From: a virus
Virus record (IMG/VR): IMGVR_UViG_3300033388_006103
Span: 1 to 34,567 of that record
Length of the DNA stretch: 34,567 nt
Direction: 5' to 3' (one strand)
Positions 12,488 to 19,542 of this stretch are shown one piece after another. The notes beneath the pieces are model-generated. The model was not told the DNA's origin. It was given only the letters and a program-made list of their open reading frames with translations, and ran no database searches. Made by a program: the position numbers and the translations under genes. Numbering within the stretch: position 1 is the stretch's first letter; each line of letters opens with the position of its first letter.

Positions 12488-13516
12488 ATGAAAAACAGAA
12501 TCAAGTTACATCAAATTGAAGAAAGCACAACTCATGAAGTCATGCGTTTAACCATCCTCCCCACTGAAGACTGTATTCTCAAGTGCTATTACTGCTATGA
12601 ATCCCATATGTGGCTGCCTAGAGGACATTGCGAGTTAAAGCCATTGTCAAGAGATCACATCGAGGGAATTAAAAACCTAATAACTCAAAACGCTTATCGA
12701 GGGCTGAAAATGTTAATCCTGGCCTGGTTTGGGGGAGAGCCTCTCATGTGCATCGACATCATTGAGGAAATCTCGCAACACGCATTGGGGCTGGGTTTGA
12801 ACGTTGTGGGAGATGCTACAACTAATGGCGTGTACTTGAATTTAAAAAACTTTAAAAAATTAATAAAATGTAATGTCCTGGGATATAAAATTTCACTAGA
12901 TGGAGCTAAAGAAGATCATGACAAGACACGAGTCTCGAAGAGTGGCAAAGGTACATATGACAGAATCTGGTCCAACCTGATAGCCATAAAAAATACTAAA
13001 GAAAAATTCCAGATCTCTTTACGCGTGCATGTTCATGAAAAAAATTTCCCACGCATTGAGGGTTTTATTGAATTATTGACTGAGACTTTCTTGGATGATG
13101 ATAGATTTGTTTTAGAATTAGAGCCTATTCGAGATCATGGGGGAGATTCAGTGACTAAAGTCAAACTCCTTAAGCTGATGGAGAAAGGTAATAAATATTT
13201 TAGCATCAAGATTGTAGGCAAAAGAATACGTCTTGAAAATCATCTTCCCACTCAGCATCGAGTCCATATCCAGAAAGACAAAGAGCCATACGTGTGTTAT
13301 GCGGCAAAACCTAACTCATACGTAATTAGGGCAAGTGGGAATATAGCAAAATGTACTATAAAACTTGAACAAATAATTGGCGTACTGATGAATGATGGAG
13401 AAATGAGATTCAATAAAGAAAAACTCGAATACTTTAATCGTGGTTGGGGGGACTTTAAAACCAAAACCATCAACAAGAATCTAGCTCAGTTAGCCTGTCC
13501 GATGTTTGCTTCATAA
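12488..13516 (+). CDS. Radical SAM peptide maturase with shortened SPASM/twitch-like tail
   Basis: The 342-residue enzyme has the radical SAM cluster motif C29-ILK-C33-YY-C36, the GGEP motif (82-85) for SAM binding, and KISLDGAKEDHDKTR (134-148) typical of the anSME/SPASM group. These enzymes use a 4Fe-4S cluster and SAM to make carbon-centred radicals on peptide side chains. The C-terminal domain has C270 and C289 (SGNIAKC), and then CPMFAS ends the protein at C337, where family members normally continue with further cluster Cys. The tail is thus short. Two neighbours (exported protein, small peptide) make peptide modification the likely job. The start ATG follows AGGA; a terminator follows the gene. 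Confidence 0.92.
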   Translation: MKNRIKLHQIEESTTHEVMRLTILPTEDCILKCYYCYESHMWLPRGHCELKPLSRDHIEGIKNLITQNAYRGLKMLILAWFGGEPLMCIDIIEEISQHALGLGLNVVGDATTNGVYLNLKNFKKLIKCNVLGYKISLDGAKEDHDKTRVSKSGKGTYDRIWSNLIAIKNTKEKFQISLRVHVHEKNFPRIEGFIELLTETFLDDDRFVLELEPIRDHGGDSVTKVKLLKLMEKGNKYFSIKIVGKRIRLENHLPTQHRVHIQKDKEPYVCYAAKPNSYVIRASGNIAKCTIKLEQIIGVLMNDGEMRFNKEKLEYFNRGWGDFKTKTINKNLAQLACPMFAS

Positions 13517-13529
13517 AAATCTAAATACC

Positions 13530-13552
13530 GAGGGGCTTGCCCCTCTCCTTTT
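13530..13552 (+). terminator. Rho-independent terminator after the radical SAM gene
   Basis: GAGGGGC (13530-13536) pairs perfectly with GCCCCTC (13539-13545), followed by a short T-run (13549-13552). It isolates the cargo operon from the origin. Confidence 0.75.
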
Positions 13553-13556
13553 AAAG

Positions 13557-13863
13557 TTATCCACAGACCAGTTATCCACAGTCGGCGTATCAGTAATATT
13601 ATTAATATATATAATAATATTTAGTATGTCGATTTTGACCGGGCAGGTTGTGTCGATTTTGACCGGGCACATCCCTTATTCGCGGATTATTTCGGATTAT
13701 TGTGGATAACTACAGTTATAGAGCCACTACTAATACTTATATTATTTAGTATGTCGATTTTGACCGGGCACACTTTTGCCATGGCAAGGAAATGCTTTGC
13801 CATGGCAAACAATATCCAGCTATAAATACTTATATTATTTAGTATGTCGCTTTTGATACGGCA
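13557..13863. other. Plasmid-type replication origin (DnaA boxes, iterons, AT-rich palindrome)
   Basis: Two direct perfect DnaA boxes TTATCCACA (13557-13565, 13572-13580) and one inverted (13701-13709) flank an AT-only palindrome, AATATTATTA (13595-13604) with TAATAATATT (13612-13621). Four iterons follow, consensus TGTCGATTTTGACCGGGCA, at 13627-13645, 13651-13669, 13752-13770 and a diverged copy at 13845-13863. A Rep-like gene reads toward it. This is the layout of iteron plasmids opened by DnaA plus Rep. Confidence 0.8.
13776..13808. repeat. Paired 12-bp palindromes within the origin
   Basis: TTGCCATGGCAA occurs at 13776-13787 and 13797-13808, exactly 21 bases apart (two helical turns), between iterons 3 and 4. 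Likely a binding site for a dimeric regulator of replication. Confidence 0.6.
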
Positions 13864-13872
13864 CATTGTCAA

Positions 13873-14625
13873 TTAGAGAGAAATCTCATTCATTATTTTG
13901 CGTAATCTTACTTGAGAATCTTCAAACGGAAGTATCGGACGAGGAGCGTTAGCTCTGGGAGATAGAGGTAAATCTTCAGGCAAAAACAGCTTGAATTGAC
14001 GCATTTGATGTTGATTCTTGACCTCAGAAAAACCCATAAAACCCTGGGTCTTTAACTTTTGAAGCAACCTAAAGTAGGTCTTTACTGACTGATGAAGGTA
14101 AACCATAACCTCGGTGTTTTTAAATTCTAAATACTCAGGATAACCCTGTAAAACAAATTGCTGATAAAGAAAAATAAAGGCTAATTTTCCCGCGCGTGGG
14201 ATTTTTTTATCTCGAACCCAGTTATTTAGCCAGAAATAAACGGAATGAGGAATAAGAAAACAGGATGTAGTTAACCTTTTTGGCTTAAAAGTATTGACGG
14301 AGTTATGCACTCTACCAGTAGAAATTTCAACTAAATCATAAGTTAATAGCTGGTTTTTAGCGTTGTGATAGGTGTGAGATCGCGTAAAAGCAGTCTTGTA
14401 CATCAGCTCTTTGGCGCTTATCTTGAATTTCTCGTTGGAATTGCTTGAGTACGCTTGAAGAAGAGTTATGTATAAATCGTAAGCATCTATCGTAAGAGAA
14501 GAATAAGTATTTTTTAAGTAATCATAAGAAACAGGAATAGTGAGATAACCTGTGGATTTTAAATCCTGTTTTCTCAAGAATGCTGCTTGACTTGGAGGCT
14601 GGTTGTGGTAAATTGCTTCTTGCAT
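13873..14625 (-). CDS. Probable plasmid replication initiator (Rep), winged-helix type
   Basis: The 250-residue product has a likely winged helix from about residue 45 to 105: IDAYDLYITLLQAY, then KFKISAKELMYKTAFTRSHTYHNAKNQL, then LLTYDLVEISTGR. A second helical region (IFLYQQFVLQGY, YLHQSVKTYFRLLQKLK) may be a second winged helix. That two-domain pattern is usual for iteron-binding Rep proteins. It ends ten bases from the iteron array. Upstream is a pair of inverted repeats that could control copy number. There is no other replication protein in the window. I infer the function from fold hints and position rather than a recognised family. Confidence 0.58.
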   Translation of the reverse strand: MQEAIYHNQPPSQAAFLRKQDLKSTGYLTIPVSYDYLKNTYSSLTIDAYDLYITLLQAYSSNSNEKFKISAKELMYKTAFTRSHTYHNAKNQLLTYDLVEISTGRVHNSVNTFKPKRLTTSCFLIPHSVYFWLNNWVRDKKIPRAGKLAFIFLYQQFVLQGYPEYLEFKNTEVMVYLHQSVKTYFRLLQKLKTQGFMGFSEVKNQHQMRQFKLFLPEDLPLSPRANAPRPILPFEDSQVRLRKIMNEISL

Positions 14626-14644
14626 ATACTTCCTGTATTGCGAA

Positions 14645-14715
14645 GTTACTCATGCTCGACTGCAAATCTGAGTGAGTAACAAACTTCAGCACAAGGCATT
14701 TTTTTTGTCTTGTGC
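14645..14715. promoter_or_regulatory. Two inverted repeats between rep and the recombination operon
   Basis: GTTACTCA (14645-14652) pairs with TGAGTAAC (14673-14680); GCACAAG (14689-14695) pairs with CTTGTGC (14709-14715) around a T-rich loop. They lie between the divergent rep start (14625) and the gene at 14755 and are candidates for Rep autoregulation or an antisense control RNA. Confidence 0.5.
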
Positions 14716-14754
14716 GATTTATCTTCAGCCGTTATCATAAAGACTTAATAATTT

Positions 14755-15087
14755 GTGTCAACTTATATGACGGAATATTTTTCTCACTTAAAAGAGCTGG
14801 CTAGCACCGAACATGATGATTTTTATAACTTTAGTATAATGAATCGTGCTCAAGCCTATGCTTTGAAGATAAAATCTGATACCGCATGGGTGGAAGAGAT
14901 TCTGGTAGGGGAAGGCGAAGATTCGACTGAATTCTTATTACTGTTAACGCAGCAGTTGCTCTCTTTTGTCAGCATCCCCCGTGATAAAGAAGTTCTTCTT
15001 CAGGCTCATTTCTTTGATTTATGTGATAGATATATGCACCCCACGGTATCAAATGAATACGAGCTCATCCGACAATCAAATATCTAA
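14755..15087 (+). CDS. Small protein ahead of the recombination genes, unknown
   Basis: From GTG 14755 the product has 110 residues; ATG 14767 is an alternative and neither has a clear ribosome site. It is acidic with a helix-rich pattern (YFSHLKELASTEHDDFYNF, ILVGEGEDSTEFLLLLTQQLL). Its end overlaps the YqaJ gene by 35 bases. It may assist recombination, as small genes often accompany such pairs, but nothing specific is visible. Confidence 0.55.
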   Translation: MSTYMTEYFSHLKELASTEHDDFYNFSIMNRAQAYALKIKSDTAWVEEILVGEGEDSTEFLLLLTQQLLSFVSIPRDKEVLLQAHFFDLCDRYMHPTVSNEYELIRQSNI

Positions 15088-15943
15088 AGACCGAGCGACA
15101 GGACTTGGAGGGACTGATGCGGCAGCTATCTTAGAAGCAGGAGCAAACCCCTGGAAGAGTGCCGTAGATGTTTATTTAGAGAAAATCCAAGTGAGCCCTA
15201 AGCATAATTCGATGAAATCCAAGTCGTCAGAGTTAAAACTCGATGTAGGAAACAAATTGGAGTCCTTAGTCGTACAACTATTCGAGGACAGGCTTAATCT
15301 TAAGGTAAAAACGGGGATAGAACTGATTCGTCACCCCAAATTCCCGTACTTATTAGCTCATGTGGATGGATTAATTGGAGAAAAGCTCGTATTTGAAGCA
15401 AAAACCTGTGGAATGAATGCGATTTTATCCCGAACCTGGGGGGCTGAGCGAGAAAACTTGAAGGCAGAAATAGGCGATATTCCATATCAATATTATTGTC
15501 AGCTCCAGTGGTACTGCATGATTACAAACCGCGAAGGTGGTTATTTAGCTTGTCTGATGGGAGGTAATGAGGATTTTCGGGTTTATTATTATGCAAGAGA
15601 CTATGAATTAGGCATAAGAATGAGGAAAGCGGCTAAGAATTTTTGGTTAAATCATGTTGAGAAGAAGATTCCGCCCCCTCCTACAACCTTAAAAGATTCA
15701 AGCAACATCCATCAGAAGCATACGGATGCATTTAAGAAAAGTACTCCAGGAATTTCGGCATTAATAGGTAAAGCTAAGAGCGTAAGAGCGCAAATGAAGC
15801 GGCTGTTCTCGCAAAAAGAAGCTTTGGACGCAAAAATAACGGATTATATTGGTGAAAATGAGGGATTAATTAATGACAAAGGCCACACAGAAGCAACTTG
15901 GAAAGAAAATAGAGCAGGCAAACGTCTCTTGCGACTATTCTAA
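15053..15943 (+). CDS. YqaJ-family recombination exonuclease
   Basis: I start at ATG 15053 (296 residues), because the part upstream is read by another gene and lacks family features. Motifs of the lambda-exonuclease/YqaJ fold are clear: GLGGTDAAAI (17-26), an Glu in GNKLESL (70), AHVDGLIG (Asp105), FEAKTC (Glu115, Lys117) and YCQLQWY (Gln150, Gln152). These resect duplex ends 5' to 3', leaving single strands for the annealing partner encoded next. The pair would repair or circularise phage DNA and recombine it with host prophages. Stop overlaps the next gene by 71 bases in another frame, suggesting coupled synthesis. Confidence 0.88.
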   Translation: MNTSSSDNQISKDRATGLGGTDAAAILEAGANPWKSAVDVYLEKIQVSPKHNSMKSKSSELKLDVGNKLESLVVQLFEDRLNLKVKTGIELIRHPKFPYLLAHVDGLIGEKLVFEAKTCGMNAILSRTWGAERENLKAEIGDIPYQYYCQLQWYCMITNREGGYLACLMGGNEDFRVYYYARDYELGIRMRKAAKNFWLNHVEKKIPPPPTTLKDSSNIHQKHTDAFKKSTPGISALIGKAKSVRAQMKRLFSQKEALDAKITDYIGENEGLINDKGHTEATWKENRAGKRLLRLF

Positions 15944-16559
15944 GCTCAATTTGCAACAAAGAAAGCTCAAAGTGATGAAAGAAATCTCTGGAATGGAGAA
16001 AACAGGCCAAAATAGAGCTATGAAATACGCATTTATCACCATTGATGACGTAGTTAATGCAGTGAGAAAGTCTTTTATCAAAAACGGTATATCATTTCTC
16101 ATCGATACGAAGAGCTGGGAATTGCTAGAAGGGAAGTTTTTTATGGATATCACCATGACTTTTATAAATGTTGATAATCCTGAGGAGCGTGAGGAGGTAA
16201 AAGGATTAGGAATGAGCTGCCAGGTTACAGACACTGCGCCAGGAAAAGCCATAGCGTATTGTGTAAAAAACCAGTTGCTTAAAACTCTGCTTATCCCAGG
16301 TGGTAAACACGAGGACGTTGAGCTCGAAGATGCGCCACCACCTCCTCCACAGCCCGTGCCTGTGCGCGTGGAAGTGCCTGCCGAATCTCGTGATAAAAAA
16401 AGAGCTATATTGATGGGGATAAAGGACGAACTAAGCGATTGTCTAGATTTAACTGAGCTGCGAACTGCGTGGGCTCTAATTTCAAGGCAAAATACAAAAG
16501 AGATTCAAGATGCAGCCTATCCGTATTATAAAAAGATGAGAGAGACTTTTATAAAATAG
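15873..16559 (+). CDS. ERF-family single-strand annealing protein
   Basis: The 228-residue product carries the ERF core: MKYAFITIDDVVNAVRKSF (50-68), GISFL, then GLGMSCQVTDTAPGKAIAYC and KNQLLKTLLIPG. ERF proteins such as P22 Erf anneal complementary single strands. A Pro-rich linker (about 153-164) separates it from a basic C-terminal helical part. It starts inside the YqaJ gene and converges on TerL with an 11-base overlap. Together with YqaJ it forms a complete recombination module independent of RecA. Confidence 0.85.
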   Translation: MTKATQKQLGKKIEQANVSCDYSKLNLQQRKLKVMKEISGMEKTGQNRAMKYAFITIDDVVNAVRKSFIKNGISFLIDTKSWELLEGKFFMDITMTFINVDNPEEREEVKGLGMSCQVTDTAPGKAIAYCVKNQLLKTLLIPGGKHEDVELEDAPPPPPQPVPVRVEVPAESRDKKRAILMGIKDELSDCLDLTELRTAWALISRQNTKEIQDAAYPYYKKMRETFIK

Positions 16560-17895
16560 CGTCAAGAACTCCTTCATTGATGTGAAAGCGAGTTTGAGAC
16601 TCATCACGCTTAATTGGAAGCATTCCCTTAGAGTAAGCCTGCCCAATGAGTAAGAAAGCATCAGCTGCATGACTAGCCCAAGAATGCTGAGGGCCTGACT
16701 CAGCTCCATCCCCATGAGTTTTGGATTCATATTGCAACAAAGCATCAAGACCTGTCTGACAATTATGCTGATGAAACACAAACATACTAAACATCGCCCT
16801 AGTGATCTCGATGCTGTCAATTTTCCTTTTGGGCTTAGGCACAACTGTGAAGTTAATACCAAGCCGCCTCGCTCTGACAACTCTTGTCTCACCCGTGGAG
16901 AAGGATTGAACGGCAACGTCATGCGGTCCATAGTGACCACCGTATACTATATTGTGTTTATTTTTAAAATTATTTAAGTATTCAGCGTAATGCTCAAGCC
17001 CATACCGTGAATTTTCATAATAACCAATCAAGATAACTTTGTCAGCACTAAAAGTGGCAAACCAGATAGTGGTTAAATCCGATACCCCTAAATCCCAAAA
17101 CGTAAAAACAGGGCCATCAGGGATAGGGAATATTTTTATTCGGCCGTTTTCTCTACTTTGAGCCAAATACTTAGCAAAATAAGCAGTTTCTAACGCGCTT
17201 TCAAAGTCACAAAAAAATTCTTGCTTTAACATCTCATGAGACATGGCTGCTGACCTGGCTTCTTCTATATCACTGGGTGTTATAATAGCTTTGCCTTTAT
17301 TATCCCGTGTTGTTGCTACAGTTTCTAGGCTACAATGCCAGTTTTTCAGATTTTTTACATCATTGTATAGTCGGTAAAAGTGATTATGTCCTCTAGGAGT
17401 GCCGTTAACAATCAGCCATCCTTTATTCTCAGTCAAAATAGGCATCAAATATGTATAACACAAAGGAGTTTGAAGAGAATATTCTGAGTACACAATTCCT
17501 TGAGGGTTAGTCCCCATTGCGAAGTTATAATTGGCCGCACCAATAATCTGAATAATACTTCCATTAAGTAGGTGAATACGCATTTCAGTGTTGTTCGTCT
17601 TTACAATAAGGCGCGTGGGGATATGCTCTAAGAAACCAATCCCATCACCAGAAATCCCATGCCATAACGCTTTCCGTCCTTGACGCTGAGTGGGAAAGAC
17701 GTAAAAATAATTGCCCTTCCTCATTAAAGCCTTAAGCAAGAGAGTTGCCCAACAAACTTTGTCCTTGCCAGATCTCCTGTGCCATATTAGTAAGGCCCGT
17801 TTTAAAGGGTTGGGCTTGAAGAAGTCATGCATTAAACTAGCTTGGTAAGGTCTAGGCGTAAAATCTAACGGTAAATCATTTGTGATTAGGGGCAT
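16549..17895 (-). CDS. Terminase large subunit (DNA packaging motor)
   Basis: The 448-residue product has an ATPase domain with Walker A HRRSGKDK (39-46), Walker B-type IVYSEY (134-139, Glu138 catalytic) and coupling motif NGTPRG (164-169). The nuclease domain follows, with Asp268 (FWDLG), Asp326 (GPHDV) and Asp412 (HAADAF). It docks on the portal and pumps DNA into the procapsid, cutting it at start and end. It is the last gene of the leftward late operon; its start overlaps the holin-like gene by 20 bases. TerS lies 6.6 kb away. Confidence 0.95.
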   Translation of the reverse strand: MPLITNDLPLDFTPRPYQASLMHDFFKPNPLKRALLIWHRRSGKDKVCWATLLLKALMRKGNYFYVFPTQRQGRKALWHGISGDGIGFLEHIPTRLIVKTNNTEMRIHLLNGSIIQIIGAANYNFAMGTNPQGIVYSEYSLQTPLCYTYLMPILTENKGWLIVNGTPRGHNHFYRLYNDVKNLKNWHCSLETVATTRDNKGKAIITPSDIEEARSAAMSHEMLKQEFFCDFESALETAYFAKYLAQSRENGRIKIFPIPDGPVFTFWDLGVSDLTTIWFATFSADKVILIGYYENSRYGLEHYAEYLNNFKNKHNIVYGGHYGPHDVAVQSFSTGETRVVRARRLGINFTVVPKPKRKIDSIEITRAMFSMFVFHQHNCQTGLDALLQYESKTHGDGAESGPQHSWASHAADAFLLIGQAYSKGMLPIKRDESQTRFHINEGVLDAIL

Positions 17896-18082
17896 TCTTT
17901 AATTCTAATAATCCTCGGATGCCTTGTAGAATATCAGAAGTAGAATCAGATGCCAAAAACGTAGCAATGACCACTTTCAAGTATTGCTGAATTTCGTCAA
18001 TATAAACAGTTTGTATTCCTGAGAGCTCCAGGGCTAAAAGAACCGCTAGCCCTGAGAATATAATTAAAAGTTTTTTCTTCAT
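17876..18082 (-). CDS. Holin-like small membrane protein
   Basis: The 68-residue product begins KKK and a hydrophobic helix (LLIIFSGLAVLLALELSG), and has a weaker hydrophobic stretch later (YLKVVIATFLASD). It lies between the tail fibre and TerL, the place of T7 gene 17.5, a 67-residue holin. Size, charge and position fit a holin that permeabilises the inner membrane at lysis; sequence alone cannot prove it. It overlaps both neighbours. No endolysin is recognisable in the window. Confidence 0.55.
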   Translation of the reverse strand: MKKKLLIIFSGLAVLLALELSGIQTVYIDEIQQYLKVVIATFLASDSTSDILQGIRGLLELKNAPNHK

Positions 18083-19515
18083 AACGCTGGCTTTCTATAA
18101 ATGACACACATGACATCCCAATCCATAGTTGTAGCCGTGATTTTGGTTACGTTAATTATGCCGCCGACCGTGAGCGTAAACAGCAACTGGTTGATGGTTC
18201 CCGCCAAATAATAACACGGATAAAGACCAGTCGTGTTGTTTGTTCCTAAATTAATATTACTTCTCTCGACCGAATACCAGGTGGTGTCGAAAATGCCCGC
18301 TCGTGGGCGTGCGCTCCAAACAACTCGGTCGATAAGGTTGGGGTTCGCAAATAAGTCACCGGGTAGAACTCCAATTTGGTAAGTTGCGGGAAAAAGTGTG
18401 GGTCCTGGAAGGATTGCCTCTAGTCTTAGAGTGTCGCTTATATTGGATAGAGTAGTTTGAACGGAGTTGCTGGCTGTCCCGGTCCACCACTTAACATGCT
18501 CAGCCCCGCTCTCAGTAGTTGAAGTAGCAGCGTCATTCAAGCGATTCAAACACCCTGCCACCGTATTAGCGTTATAGCTCTTGCCATCCGGAGCCACAAC
18601 AGGAGTATTTAATCCCCACCCTGAATAACCAATCCATGAAGCACCAGAATCATAATGCAAATGCGAAGCATCCCCAAAAAAATGTAAACCATTGCAGTAA
18701 GTTTGGACGCTTGTCTCTGCACCAGGCCCAGGAGTATGATAGATATTCCAGTTGCCCGCAAGCTTCATGCAAACACCAGGCCATCCTATTGCGGTATTTT
18801 GTGCACTCCATAATCCAATTAAATGTCCTCCAGCAGTAAGATAGGATGAACAGTCTAGAAGTTCAGCTTTTAACTGAGCAACCGTCCCTCCACCAGTAGC
18901 ACTCTCGATTAAGACTTGTTTAAATACACCTTCCCCCGTAGCCGCATTTAGAATTTCTTTCCCCCATGTATAGACATCATATTGAACCACCGGAGGAGTT
19001 CCCAAGTAAGGTAATCGTAAGTCCGCGGCAGGAAGGGCCGGATTAGAAAATGGAGAAGTAGACGGGTCAGGTATGCCTTTCTCGGCGATTGCAGCTTTGG
19101 AGTACATTGGATTAGCTTTTGATTGATAATATGCCGTATCATTTATACCAAGGTTGTCGAGATCTAAGCGTTGATTTAAAGCTTCAGCACTTAAGAATGA
19201 GCCGACCTGAAAAGGAGCTACCACCCCACGAGTGCGCCGGAAAATGTATAAAGTTCCAGGTCCTGCAGGTGGACTTCCGCTTGTCCAAGTTATTTTGAAT
19301 TCCCAATAATTAGGGATCTGAATGTCAATCGTGAAATCAGCAGCGGGAATGTGGATAGGAGGAGAACCAGGATTGAATGTCCACAACTCGACTTGCTCAT
19401 CCGCTGTAATGACTGAAGTAGTTGCAATTAACATCGGCCATGTTGGATCGGGAGGGGTCAAAGGTAGACTCCTCAGCAAGACGGTATTTGAAATGTTCTC
19501 TGTAGGGACGGTCAT
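18079..19515 (-). CDS. Tail fibre or receptor-binding protein with T7 gp17-like N-terminus
   Basis: Residues about 20-125 resemble the T7 gp17 adaptor that anchors fibres to the tail: a beta-rich start, then TLYIFRRT...FQVGSFLSAEALNQRLDLDNL. The remainder is rich in Gly, Asn, Tyr and Trp with HFFGDASHLHYDSGASWIGY, probably the host-recognition part. The first part is expected to be conserved, the rest fast evolving. It follows the ejection proteins and precedes the holin-like gene, as in T7. The ATG has ribosome site GAGGAG. Confidence 0.75.
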   Translation of the reverse strand: MTVPTENISNTVLLRSLPLTPPDPTWPMLIATTSVITADEQVELWTFNPGSPPIHIPAADFTIDIQIPNYWEFKITWTSGSPPAGPGTLYIFRRTRGVVAPFQVGSFLSAEALNQRLDLDNLGINDTAYYQSKANPMYSKAAIAEKGIPDPSTSPFSNPALPAADLRLPYLGTPPVVQYDVYTWGKEILNAATGEGVFKQVLIESATGGGTVAQLKAELLDCSSYLTAGGHLIGLWSAQNTAIGWPGVCMKLAGNWNIYHTPGPGAETSVQTYCNGLHFFGDASHLHYDSGASWIGYSGWGLNTPVVAPDGKSYNANTVAGCLNRLNDAATSTTESGAEHVKWWTGTASNSVQTTLSNISDTLRLEAILPGPTLFPATYQIGVLPGDLFANPNLIDRVVWSARPRAGIFDTTWYSVERSNINLGTNNTTGLYPCYYLAGTINQLLFTLTVGGIINVTKITATTMDWDVMCVIYRKPAL

Positions 19516-19542
19516 GTTATTCTCCTCTTAAGTGCTCCTGTT

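Noticed and set aside
13535-13600. Restored SPASM tail by reading through the radical SAM stop (RGACPSP in frame)
   Set aside because: The Cys-Pro after the stop is encoded by the terminator stem itself, so the resemblance is most likely chance.
13506-13709. 67-codon plus frame through the origin
   Set aside because: Covers a terminator, DnaA boxes and iterons; no ribosome site, so not a gene.
16482-16940. 152-codon minus frame
   Set aside because: Shadow of terminase large subunit in another frame with Leu/Ser/Cys-rich composition.
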